Below, piece after piece: positions 31,852 to 42,660 of a stretch of DNA of 64,000 bases (position 1 is its first letter; the number at the start of each line of letters is the position of its first letter). The DNA lies in NCBI GenBank assembly GCA_007258455.2, contig VDFB02358134.1, forward strand, positions 211,966,026 to 212,030,025, written 5' to 3'. The notes under the pieces are model-generated. The model was not told the origin of the DNA and did not search any database. It worked only from the letters and a program-made list of their open reading frames with translations. Origin of the DNA: Sequoia sempervirens. Taxonomy: Eukaryota > Streptophyta > Pinopsida > Cupressales > Cupressaceae. Position numbers and translations under genes: made by a program.

Positions 31852-32365
31852 TTATTCTGCCAATTCTTTTAGAAGTGGTGGACCAGTATGGCATGCCTTC
31901 GTGATTAGACTGAGATTTGGAGGATAAGCCCCTCCATTGGAAAATTGTGCTACTTTCTCATTAGGATATGGCATGGGAAAATGATCACTTGTTTTTCCAG
32001 GTCGTGTAAACATTTCACCTTCATCATTTGTCCCGTTCACTACTTCTATCTCTACTACTAATGTCTTTGCTTCTTCTTCAGTGTAGGCAACTCCAATAAG
32101 AACATGATCCAAGGGCATACTATGAAAAGATGCACAAACTTACTGATAGAACTGTTGTCCACACCGAATTGATGCAAGATCATAAGAGCTTAGAATTCCC
32201 TTATGAGGCCATGGATAGCTTAGAAAATCTAAGCCATGCTCTGCCTCATAAGGAGAAACTATGCTAGAAAAATAAAAACAACCTAAAAATCCTGCCCCAA
32301 CAATTTCCAAAGCACGTAATGACTTCACACCAACACTGTCTCCTCCTCCCTAACTTTGCATGGAA
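31852..32365 (-). pseudogene. captured fragment of cytochrome c1
   Basis: From about 32365 the minus-strand frame reads SVGVKSLRALEIVGAG, YPWPHKGILSSYDLASIR, then a stop (32140-32142), [58 protein letters not shown]. These match, in order, the presequence end and the heme-proximal half of plant mitochondrial cytochrome c1, the heme subunit of complex III. The heme-attachment motif CxxCH is CASFH here, so the second cysteine is lost. Similarity stops at ITKA, where another sequence is joined, and the frame ends at 31852. It is intronless over this span and in the same sense as the element, consistent with capture of an mRNA. Confidence 0.92.
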
Positions 32366-32757
32366 GAAAACACAGGAGCAGCCTGACGAACAACTTCTAG
32401 TGGGGATTTGAGTTCTCTGTCAATTTCACCGTTTGTACCTTTCCCGCCACTGCCAGCCTACGGGGCTTTCTTCTTGGAGTCCTCCAAATTGGCCACCATT
32501 GCACTTTCAACCTCTCTGGCTTCACCTACATGTAGTTCTGCTTCAATAAATGTCATATCTTCATCCATTGGAGTGGCTTCTACAACAGATTGTGCAACCA
32601 AGGTAGTTTCATCTATTTCCATCAACGAAATTCCACATTCAACAACAACAACTATATTTTCATGAGGCACTACTTGTGCTTTTAACTTCTTATTTATGAA
32701 ATTGTGATCATAATTTCTCACCCTACGTTTCATGGAATTCCTCACTTCTTTGTGCTC
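32366..32757 (-). pseudogene. unrecognised coding segment upstream of the cytochrome c1 piece
   Basis: A minus-strand frame from 32757 to 32458 is open and protein-like: basic start (VRNSMKRRVRNYDHNF), then an acidic Val/Glu-rich body (VVVVECGISLMEIDETT, MDEDMTFIEAELHVGEAREVE) and the end NLEDSKKKAP. It was originally continuous with the copia frame ending at 40751 (see finding). The source is unknown; it may be retroelement C-terminal or captured sequence. Confidence 0.5.
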
Positions 32758-32762
32758 CTTTG

Positions 32763-34581
32763 TGTGCCGTAGAAAAATGAACCCTTCACTTGACATGGGA
32801 TTAATTCATGATAAAATGGACTTAATGAGGCCTTAATCTAGTGTTGTGAAGTATTTTATGCATCCACACTAGGTATTGGACTCTTGCAAATCAAATAACA
32901 TGCTTTTAATGATGTCTTGTAAAGGACTTTCACGCTTTTCTAGAATTAATTAACTTATTTCTTCCTAATTCAACATTATAAAATATGTTTAATGACATTA
33001 TTACATCAATATAGAAGGTTCTTAATGTAAAATTAATGACAAACTAGTGTTGTAGTGTGATTAACATATTCACATTGGTTCTTGTAAATTCCTAGGCTAT
33101 GTGGACCTCATTTCAGTGTTGTAAAGTGCATTTAATCACACTTTCACATTGATTTATGTGTCCCAATCCCTATTCAACATTTACATCATCACTAATAGGT
33201 CTTAATTAACCCATATTGTGCATCTCGAGGCTTTAATCAATCAAATACCTGACAAGATGGCATTTTAGACCTTATTTATTGATTCCTTTGCTTTTTAGGT
33301 GTCAGAATGGCCCCTGTGGAACCCATTCACCATGCATGGCGAATCAGTCTCATCCAGGTGAGACCCATTTTCCATGTGTGGCAAATGAGTCCTATTTGGC
33401 CCCCATTTTGATCCTTGAGTAGGAAAAAGTGAAATTTAAAGTTTATTTTCACTTCATGTTGGCCTGTGATGTAGTATTATCGGGTACTAAGGTACACTTG
33501 TCTATAAATAAGTATTTTTACGCTTATTTTTACATCTCCCACATATCCAACATCTATCACCTCATTCTTACATCAATTATCATTAATTCACCTTCTATCT
33601 TCTAATCCAAGTCAAGCAACTTAAGGTTTCTCTATTAGAAGTCTTCAAGTTAGCATTCTAAAGCATTCAAGGGCTGATTCTACATGTATTGCTGCAGAAT
33701 TACAAGATCAATCATCATTTCAAGGTAATTTATTCCATTTTTTCATGTTCCATTCCTTTATTTCATCAATTTGGTTTAATTACCTAAACGGGGTTTGACC
33801 AAGGCAAACCCCCATTCCTTAACAATCAACAATTTCTCTTCTTATTTTGTTTCTATGCAGATATAGGTCCTTTGGAAGCTTGAGAATCATTGAAGATTAC
33901 ATTTCCAAATCATTCAAGTCTTCTTCTCTTCATTCAAGTCAAAATAACAAGAAAAAGTCATTTTTAGACCCGATTCTGGCAGAATCTTAAGCAGACACCT
34001 GTAGAAGGTGGATTTGCAGATCTGAAGCTACATAATCATCCCATGACTTTTCAGATCCATTAAGGAGGACTAATTTTTCAAGCATGGCAAATTAGTCCCA
34101 TTTCTGGGCCTGAAAACTGTTTTCATCAGATTTCATCTCTCGGCAGTCTGAAACCTATTTCTAGAAGTTTACATCAGAACGGGGATTGATTTGCCCTAGG
34201 TGGTGAATGGGTCCTATTTGGCTTAAGAAACATCATCAAAAACATATAAAATGTTATTTCCAGTCATCTTCAACCTTCTAGGTACCTTCTACTTAGTTTC
34301 ATTCATTTTTGTTTCTATCTTCTTAAGTTTCTATTTCATAATTGCATTACACACTGTGTTTTCCAACACTTTTGCATTTGTTTAGTTTACATTCTTTAGT
34401 TTTCATTTTCATTAATTTTCTAGTATTAAAACACATTCACACACTTCACACTTACTTTCCATTCCATTCTTTAGTCTTGAGTGCTAATGAAGTGAACATT
34501 TTGGCCACATATTCTCTCACCTTCTAGGTGAAATAACCTAGAAGGTGCATGAAGGATTTGAGTGCCAAATCCTTCATTACA
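32763..34581 (+). repeat. 5' LTR of the nested gypsy-type element
   Basis: TATA-like ctataaata at about 33502-33510. Contains several palindromic units of the attcgcc/ggcgaat family (33325-33400, 34060-34095, 34180-34215), also present in the other LTR and in the old remnant at 4440-6756. Confidence 0.92.
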
Positions 34582-34598
34582 TTTTGGTGAACCCGATG
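34582..34598 (+). promoter_or_regulatory. putative primer-binding site, gypsy type
   Basis: TTTTGGTGAACCCGATG abuts the LTR end. The element at 50572-59333 has the closely similar TTTTGGTGAATCTGACC at the same place, so both families probably use the same tRNA, which I cannot name. Confidence 0.65.
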
Positions 34599-34611
34599 TT
34601 TATAATACTTC

Positions 34612-34867
34612 CTTCTGATTTGGTGTCTTTTATCATAGATCTAGCCTTGCATTCACTTTACATTACGATTTGCATTAGTTTGCATGCTAGACTTTAAAAA
34701 ATTGCATTCATAAAAAGTGCATTTAGATTGCATTTCTCTCTTCTAATTTGGTGTCTTTTATCATAGATCTAGCCTTTCATTCATTTTGAATTATGATTTG
34801 CATTAGTTTGCATGCTTGAATTTAAAAATTTGCATTCATAAAAAGTGCATTTAGATTGCATTTCTTG
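34612..34867. repeat. tandem duplication in the leader, period 128 bp
   Basis: 34612-34739 and 34740-34867 are direct copies (tttggtgtcttttatcatag ... aaaaagtgcatttagattgc). Confidence 0.9.
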
Positions 34868-34984
34868 CATCTAAATTCATTTAGATTTTTTTTGTAATTC
34901 TACATTTTTCATTTAGTTCTACATCTTGGCTCTCAAAATTCATAAAAATCAGTCACAAATTTCTAAATTTTTTGAAAAAGGTCC

Positions 34985-35025
34985 ATATTGGGACTGATTC
35001 GCCACCTTGGGTGAATCAGTCCCTT
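34985..35025. repeat. palindromic unit gactgattcgcc/gggtgaatcagtc
   Basis: The best-preserved member of the palindrome family: arms of about 14 bases starting gggactgattcg and ending gaatcagtccc, with a short loop. It stands in the leader of the nested gypsy-type element. Confidence 0.7.
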
Positions 35026-35348
35026 CTGGCACCTAAAGCAACATTTTTCATATCTCAGAAATTGGTTTTTAGGGTTTTGATTGGTGCCTTAACTTGTATA
35101 TGTCAATTAATTACATTTCTATAGCATGCATTTCATCAAAACTAGCATAAATTTTCTCATTCCATGCATAATTTAAATTGCACATTTGCATTCTCATATT
35201 ATTACATAGCATAATCAGTCAATTGTTCTTTAAAAATTGCATTTCATTTCAGCATTTTACATTGCATTTTGAGTTAGCATCGATTGTTATTTCAACATGT
35301 TAATTAATAAGCATGATTTTCATTTCTTCACTACATGTCAATATTATG

Positions 35349-37683
35349 AGTCTCTTAGCGCAAGAGAATGAAAGTGTTAATGCTTCTCTTACACCCCCTT
35401 CTATCTCTCCTATTTGTGTGGAAGATGTGATAAAAGATCATACAAACATAGATAACCATGATGATCATATTTGTTCTTCTCCCAATACCTCTCCTTTTAG
35501 TGATGAAGGTATCTTGGAGAAATAAGATACAATCATTGAGCATCATGCGGATCTTGTTTGTTCTTCTCCTCATCCCCTTTAGGAAGAAACTATACCACCT
35601 AAGAATGAGATTATAAATGATGAGGATGATAGATTGGTCTTAAATAATCAAATCTTTAAGGTCTACAACAACCCTCTTTGTAATCCTTCCCCTACACCTC
35701 CTATTCTAGAAGATATTAGGAAACAAAACAATGAAGTCATACATGATCATGATAATCACATTTATTTTTCTCCTAGTATCTTTCCTAGTTGTGACGAAGA
35801 TACTTTGTTCGAAAACCTAATCAATGAGAGTCATGCGAATCTTCGTTGTCTCCTTTCATTTACTTAAAACTTTATCAAACAAATCAATTCCATCCTTGAT
35901 TCTCCTCATACTTGTGATGAAGCTACTTTTCCAATTTCATCCTTAGATGAACATATTACAAGCTCTCCTAGTATGATAGACAACCAACAATCAAATACAA
36001 CCAATAATCAAATACAATCTTCCCCTAATCTTCCCACTATCAATAATCAAACACTTTCAACCATTAATCCTCCCCCTAGTTGTGATGAACCAAACCTTAC
36101 TTGTCATGAACATGTGGTTTTTTGTTCTCCTACCCACTCTCCTTCTAAGGTAGACATTATAACCCAAGACAAAGATAATATCCCCTACAAAGACAATGAG
36201 AAATCTCACTTGCTAAGGGATGTTAACAATATTCAACCTCAACTTACCCTTTATCATAAACCTTTAGCCAAACCCAAACTTACCATTTACCCACCTTCGC
36301 ATCTACTTCATCCTTCCAATAAACCTAAACTTACCCTTTACCCACCTTTGCATCCCCTTCATCCCTCTAATTTATCGCAAAAATCTAGTGATGATATTTT
36401 TGCCCATACATATAACACACGAAATAGTCTGCAACTACCACAACCAATTCCACCATAATTACCTTTACCTAATCCACCTAGTGCTCCTCGCTACACCCCA
36501 CAAACAAAGGAGTATGATCTTATTGAACAATTAAAGAATACTCTTGCAAAAATTTCCCTTTGGGATTTACTTCAAACCTCCCCAATTGACAACACTATTC
36601 TTCAAATGACCTTACAACAAATTGCAGCTCCTCATGGATCAACTCCAAATTATGTGGCAACTTTTATTTATAAACAAAATCACACTTTAAATCTTGGCAT
36701 TACTTTTCATCAACATGAGCTCCCTTCTTTGGAGTTGTGAAAACAAAGTGATTCCTTTATGATAATTTCTCAATTCCATCACACGGGTATCAAATGCACT
36801 CTAATAGATAATGGTTCTTCTCTTAATGTGTGTGGTGTGAGTCTCCTTGATTGATTAGAAGTTGATAGGTCACAAATAATACCTAATTCCACTGGTATTC
36901 GAGGATTTGATAATACAACAAAGAAAACACTTTGTATAATAACTTTACCTATTACAGCTGGGGTGGTTACTTTGCAAACTCCTATTCATGTCATGCCTTA
37001 TGATCTCTCATACAATCTTCTTCTAGGTAGACCGTGGATTCATGAGATGAATGCAGTGCCTTCAACCCTCCATCGTATCATGAAATATGTCTATAACAAT
37101 AACATTTATTAAGTTGAAGTAGATCCTGAGCCTGAAAGTTGCTTGAACCTTGAAAAAGGGGTTACAAGTCCTCTCACAACCTTGATTCAAACATCCAACA
37201 TAGATCCTCTTGAAATTGAACATAACATTGAGGAATTTCTATCTAAATTATTTGGTGACAATTGGGGATCCTTATACTTCGCACCCTCGTTTATGGGTGA
37301 ATCCATACTCACACAAAAGAAAAACCAACCATCATGTCAACACAAAATTCAGATAATCCTTCGAAAGCATCCACCTCAACCACTTTAGACAATTCCACCA
37401 ACTCTCCAACAACCCCTGACAAACACAACAATGAACAACCACCTGATTCCACAACACTAAAAAAGCGTTATGGAAAGGGTATGACTTCATGAAACAACTT
37501 GGGTATAATGGAAAAGGTTGTGGTGCTCAAGAACAAGGCATCCACAACCCTATAGAACTTAACACAAAAAAAACAACTCATGGTCTTGGTTATTGTTGTT
37601 TAATTGAGATCAACAAGCCTTCACATAACATCAATACTATCACACAAGACTCTTCCAAGAGTCTTTCTTATTCACATAAATAG
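35349..37683 (+). pseudogene. gypsy-type Ser/Pro-rich, retropepsin and G-patch polyprotein, decayed
   Basis: One frame from ATG 35349 to 37386 is interrupted by about seven stops; the G-patch follows in another frame after a frameshift. Order: (1) Asp/Ser/Pro-rich region to about 36460 with degenerate repeats of a 'HDNHI-x-SP-x-SP-x-CDE' type; (2) the pre-protease block EYDLIEQLKNTLAKISLWDLL (36510-36570), common in plant gypsy polyproteins; (3) a retropepsin-like domain with IDNGSSLNVC as active-site block and YNLLLGRPWIHEMNAVPS near its end (36760-37070); (4) a G-patch, LGYNGKGCGAQEQGI (37495-37545). The active-site triad is D-N-G rather than D-T/S-G, so activity is doubtful. Polymerase domains are lacking. 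Confidence 0.8.
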
Positions 37684-38915
37684 CCTTAGTTAATACTCCT
37701 TGCCATGTAATAATTCTAGGATAATCAAATTCTCACTATTGCATGTCTTGCATCCATCACAAGGGGCAACATACCGTCATCCACTTTAGGCTCACCTTTG
37801 ACCTGTACTATGTGGGGGATAAAAGGGTTAGATAGCCTTCTCCTCGTATGTCACTTGTCGTTGTCTCTTTTCACTACTCGTTAACCTTTCATGAACATAT
37901 TCAGAGCAAGCTTGAGATGTGAACAACATGTCTTAATATTGACTCATATATGACATACTCCCTTTCTTTTCATTTCTTTAACATGACGCAGCCTAACTTC
38001 GAAACATATGACTTGGCATAAGGCTTTCCAAGTTGGCTCTCATGTCTTGTTTTCCTTTTCTTTCACTTTTCTTCTCTACTTTCAAGTAATTGCTCACAGA
38101 ATAATGTGTAGCAATTCCTTTAAAGTGGGGGGCATACATTACCATTATTTCATTGTGCATGCATGCTTCTTGGTGTAGCCTTGTCATTTACGTACATTGT
38201 GTTTGTCACTTTGTGGATGACATTGGGTGTGATGTCCTTCATAAGTGTGATATTTCTAAGCATATTACATTCCTCTTTGTGGTTTGATGCGACACACTGC
38301 ATCCCCTAAGTTGTGAATATACTATTCTTTGTTTGGTCCTATCTTGGAGACATTAGACACAATGTTCCCTAAGTGACTGACATTGCATAAACTGAACAAG
38401 ACTCCTTTGAATAATCTTTCACATTATTGCATTCTCATTTGGCCACCTTGCATAACACAACTTATATTCCTATGGAGCCATCTTATTTGTTTGGACACCT
38501 TGCATAACACAACTTGCATGCATGTGGTGCCATCCTATTCTGCTTGTCTCATGAAACTTAAACTGACATTTACATTTCATTTCAAGGCTTTGTGGTGCCT
38601 TGTTAAAGTTATCAAGTGGTATAACTTTGGCATAGTTGAGCGGGAAGCCCAACTAGTGACATGAATTTTCCCCATAGCCAATTTTATGTTTTGTGAGTGC
38701 ATACCAACTAGTGTATGTATCTTACTTCTTTTGGCCCTTCTCACCCTGTGGATGACTTGAAGTTCTGTGGGCCCAAAGTGAGTACATATTTTTCATCTTA
38801 TTTCTCTTTCTTCCTTGCCTTTGTATGATCTTGTATCTTGGGGGCTTGGCATACATTTGGATCTCTCTTGAATGTCTACTTTAGTGTGAGTTTGAAGTAG
38901 GTTCATCCTCTCACT
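37684..38915 (+). other. 3' interior of nested gypsy-type element, no gene seen
   Basis: Where reverse transcriptase and integrase belong there is only about 1.2 kb without coding signal. A direct repeat links 38440-38475 and 38490-38525 (ccttgcataacacaactt). Confidence 0.6.
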
Positions 38916-38930
38916 AAAGTGGGGGCTAAA

Positions 38931-40750
38931 TGTGCCATAGAAAAATGGACCCTTCGCTTGACATGGGATTAATTCATGATAAAATAGACTTAATGAGGCC
39001 TTAATCTAGTGTTGTGAAGTATTTTATGCATCCACACTAGGTCTTGGACCCTTGCAAATCAAATAGCATGCTTTTAATGACATCTTGTAAAGGTGTTGTA
39101 AAGTCTTGTAAAGGACTTTCATGCTTTTCTAGACATAATTAACTTATTTCTTCCTAATTCAACATTATAAAATATGTTTAATAACATTATTACATCAATC
39201 TAGAAGGTTCTTAATGTAAACTTAATGACAAACTTGTGTTGTAGTGTGATTAACACATTCACATAGGTTCTTGTGCATTCCTAGGCTATGTGGACCTTAT
39301 TTCAGTGTTGTAAAGTGCATTTAATCACACTTCCCTATTCAACATTTACATCATCACTAATAGGTATTAATTAACCAATATTGTGCATCTCGACACTTTA
39401 ATCGATCAAATACCTGACAAGATGGCATTTTAGATCTTATTTCTTGATTCCTTGGCTCTTTAGGTGTCAGAATGGCCATTGTGGGAACCATTCGCCATTC
39501 ATGGTGAATCAATCCCATCCAGATGGGACCCATTTTCTATGTGTGGCAAATGAGTCCTATCTAGCCCACATTTTGACCCTTGAGCAGGAAAAAGTGAAAT
39601 TTAAAGTTTATTTTCACTTCATGTCGGCATGTGATGTAGTATTATCGGGTACTAAGGAACACATGTCTATAAATAAGTATTTTTGCCCTCATTTTTAGAT
39701 CTCCCACATATCCAACATCTATCACCTCATTCTTACATCAATTATCATTAATTCAATTTCTATCTTCTAATCCAAATCAAGCAACTTAAGGTTTGTCTAT
39801 TAGAAGTCTTCAAGTTAGCATTCTAAAGAATTCAAGGGTTGATTCTACATGTATTGTTGCAGACTTACAAGATCAATCATCATTGCAAGGTAATTTATTC
39901 CATTTTTTCATGTTTCATTCCTTTATTTCATCAATTTGGTTTAATTACCTAAACGGGGTTTGACCAAGGCAAGCCCCCATGCCTTAACAATCAACAATGA
40001 TTTCTCTTCTTGTTTTGTTTGTATGTAGATCTAGGTCCTTTGGAAGCTTGAGAATCATTGAAGATTACATTTCCAAATCATTCAAGTCTTCTTCTCTTCA
40101 TTCAAGTCAAAATAGCAAGAAAAAGTCATTTTTAGACTCGATTCCGATAGAATCTGAAGTAGACACCTATAGAAGGTGGATTTGCACTTTTGAAGCTACA
40201 GAATCATCCCCTAACTTTTCAGATCTTTGAAGGAGGACTGATTCGCCAAGCATGGTGAATTAGTCCCATCTGTGGACCTGAAAACTATTTTCATCAAATT
40301 TCATCTCTCAGCAGTTTGAAACCTTTTTCCAGAAGTTTACATCAGAACAGGGACTGATTCACCCTACGTGGCGAATGTGTCTTGTTTGGATTTAGAAACA
40401 TCATAAACAGCATATCAAAAGTCATTTCCAGTCATCTTCAACCTTCCAGGTACCTTTTGTCCAGTTTCATTCATTTTTGTTTCTATCTTCTTAAGTTTCT
40501 ATTTCATACTTGCATTACACATTGTGTTTTCCAACACTTTTGCATTAGTTTAGTTTACATTCTTTAATCTGCATTTTCATTAAGTTTCTAGTATTAAAAC
40601 ACATTCACACACTTCAAACTTACTTTCCATTCCATTCTTTAGTATTGAGTGCTAACGAAGTGAGCATTTTGGCCACATATTCTCTCACCTTCTAGGTGAA
40701 ATACCCTAGAAGGTGCACGAAGGATTTGAGTGCCAAAATCCTTCGTTACA
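38931..40750 (+). repeat. 3' LTR of the nested gypsy-type element
   Basis: Aligns end to end with 32763-34581, TATA-like tataaata at about 39668-39675. It lacks a short piece near 39330 and gains a short tandem repeat at about 39090-39115 (ttgtaaag units). Confidence 0.92.
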
Positions 40751-41311
40751 CTTTCGAAGATCAAACGGGACCCTCTTCTTACCTTTCATTGATTTCAGCT
40801 TCGGAGATTGATTCCTATTGTGTGAATTCTCAAGACCTTGCTTGCCCATGTGACCAAGCCTCTTGAACCAAGGCTTTGTGTCACTATCCACCATTTCCAT
40901 CGCAACTACCACCTCATTGTGACTCTCCATCAAATATAAAAAGTTTAATTTGCTACCTTCTGCAATCACTCGGGCTCCTTTTGTCACCCTCCACCGACTT
41001 AGTTCAAAAGTGACTCCACACCCTTGGGAACTCAATTTCCCAACTGAAATTGAATTATGTTTCAGTTGAGGGACATACCTGACATCCCTTAACAACCAAT
41101 TTTTTCCATTTGATAGTTTCAACAAAACATTTCCTATGCCAACAATATAAAGAGATTTATTATCTGCAAGAAGGACATTACCAAAAACATCGTTTTGAAA
41201 GTTTTTGAAAAATTTCCTATATGAAGTAACATGAAACGAAGCTCCCGTATCTAGCACCCAAACATTTGTTTCAATTTCTTATTCAGTTAACACAAGTACA
41301 CTATCTTCCAT
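40751..41311 (-). pseudogene. copia protease and gag-pre-integrase region
   Basis: On the minus strand a short start (MEDSVLVLTE at 41311, then one stop) leads straight into the copia protease: LDTGASFHVTS with the catalytic Asp, then LLRDVRYVPQLKHNSISVG, and the gag-pre-integrase signature WFKRLGHMGKQGL at about 40845. Gag is absent: the protease begins within about 70 bases of the primer-binding site. The zinc-binding HHCC and DDE core of integrase do not follow; instead KGKKRVPFDLRK runs into the gypsy insertion. The family normally cleaves its own polyprotein. Confidence 0.88.
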
Positions 41312-41330
41312 ATCTGCTCCTTGGCTCTAA

Positions 41331-41346
41331 CTGAGCTTTGATACCA
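41331..41346 (-). promoter_or_regulatory. copia primer-binding site (initiator Met tRNA type)
   Basis: The minus strand reads TGGTATCAAAGCTCAG two bases inside the 5' LTR; it differs from the canonical TGGTATCAGAGC by one base. Confidence 0.85.
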
Positions 41347-41348
41347 AT

Positions 41349-41611
41349 TTTTGAGTATTAAAGGAGCAGATAAAAGCAAGAATTAGAAGTCACACAACAT
41401 AAGATAACACCATAATAGAATAACACGAGTTTTAACATGGTTCGCCATAAATGGCTACGTCCACCAGGAAAGTAGGGAATAATCTTTTATTAATCAATAC
41501 AACATAATACATGAACTATACACATATACTTATACACTCATATTCAGCTATGAACTGAAGAGTTGGGAGGAGATGAAGGGTCGAATGACCATTGAGCTTC
41601 ACATCCCAACA
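41349..41611 (-). repeat. 5' LTR of the gene-capturing copia element
   Basis: 263 bp; inner end has decayed from caaca to caaaa. Outer end CATCCCAACA is intact and is followed by the target-site copy tttag. Confidence 0.9.
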
Positions 41612-41639
41612 TTTAGCAATATTGTTTCCTTTGGGAAAG

Positions 41640-41777
41640 ATGGTGAATCTCATTGAAAATCCATGTCCATGCATGAAAAGAAAATTCCATTCTAATCTCA
41701 ACAAAGCTCTACAAATGGGTCTTCCAGGTAACAGTAGAAAAAACTATGGGATAGTTAAAAAGACTTATGAGATTTAG
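41640..41777 (+). pseudogene. short shared ORF relic, unrecognised
   Basis: Frame MVNLIENPCPCM ... LQMGLPGNSRKNYGIVKKT, ending at a stop about 45 codons on. Copy B (49042-49180) keeps the same frame and length with a handful of changes. I do not recognise the product. It may be an exon of a vanished gene. Confidence 0.4.
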
Positions 41778-42424
41778 ACTATGATGTAGGCAACATCAAT
41801 GTTTTTGGTTCTTTTAAAGGTTCCTAGTTTCCCTAAATTTTTTACTTGGTCTATTTTTAAAATTTGTGTTATATTGATTTCATTATTGATCAAAGAGAAT
41901 CCTTGTGTCATTCTCGTTCCTATCCCATTCAAAACCTTACATGGATTTTATAGGTTCTTCTTTATCTCTTTGATAAAATCTTTGGGAGCTTTTCTTTTGT
42001 ACACTGTTTTTAGAACTATCATAGGTCAACCTAATCCCAAAAACGCATCATGGCTGATGTCCAAGCTCTACAAATGCGTCTTGGAGTTGTCCCACGCACC
42101 AAAAAATAACGAAGCAAGCAAATAAATATGTTCAGTTCTAGAATCATTTTAGTTGACTTGTAGAAAAAATAATAATATAATTGGAATCAAATCTTTGATT
42201 TATAATAGATGGATGGAGATGGAAATGGAGAGGTGAGACATACACTACACCATTTTTTTCTTTCTGGTTTTCCACACAAACATAATGACTGTGTGAAAAT
42301 GGCGACGTTGGTAGGTGGGTGTGAAAATCCATCTTCTTGTGTGACATCTCAGCCTCTGCTTACAGTTTGTTTTGTTTTGCGATGTATAGCTTAGGGCATT
42401 TTGGGCTTAGCACATAGACAGCAG

Positions 42425-42660
42425 CTATTGATTTGGTTTCAACCTTTGCTCTTATCCGAAGTAGACGGATCATCCGATGTTCAAGGTAAAGGAATTCTAT
42501 TAGTGGAGGTCCATAATTTTCTCTTTCAAATCGGCTTAGAACGACAAGATAATGATGTGTATATGACTACAAAAGAAGAACAGAAACGATGGTTTGTGGG
42601 GCTTCGCTGAAATATTATAAGATAACGTATGGAAGTAAACTTCTATAGAGGGATTTTAGA
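42425..42660 (+). pseudogene. shared ORF relic, unrecognised (copy A, frameshifted)
   Basis: The frame reads LLLSEVDGSSDVQGKGILLV, EVHNFLFQIGLERQDNDVY and MTTKEEQKRW, then stops at 42608-42610. In copy B (49742-49945) the same protein continues 15 codons further. The difference is one base missing in A (gtggggcttcgc against gtggggacttcgc). Nearly all other differences leave the frame open. Family not recognised. Confidence 0.5.

Larger units (their letters stand above)
32763..40750 (+). mobile_element. non-autonomous gypsy-type LTR element nested in the copia element
   Basis: LTRs 32763-34581 (1819 bp) and 38931-40750 (1820 bp) begin TGTGCC(G/A)TAG and end CTTC(A/G)TTACA. Flanking 5-mers are ctttg (32758-32762) and ctttc (40751-40755), a duplication with one change. 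Primer-binding site TTTTGGTGAACCCGATG follows the left LTR; polypurine tract aaagtgggggctaaa (38916-38930) precedes the right one. The interior is 4.3 kb with one decayed frame (Ser/Pro-rich region, retropepsin, G-patch). No reverse transcriptase or integrase. It lies in the opposite orientation to its host copia element. Confidence 0.93.
30134..41611 (-). mobile_element. Ty1-copia element carrying captured host gene fragments, split by a gypsy element
   Basis: Short LTRs (30134-30388, 41349-41611) have TGTTG...CAACA ends. Flanks are tttat (30129-30133) and tttag (41612-41616); the uninterrupted copy B has tttag at 49015-49019. The 5' LTR is followed on the minus strand by a primer-binding site TGGTATCAAAGCTCAG (41331-41346). 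The 3' LTR is preceded by CACGGGGGAGAT (30389-30400). After removing the nested gypsy element (32763-40750) the interior is about 3 kb and reads, on the minus strand: protease and gag-pre-integrase, an unknown segment, cytochrome c1, an unknown segment, an RRM, an unknown segment, eIF3c. Gag, integrase core, reverse transcriptase and RNase H are missing. Confidence 0.92.
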
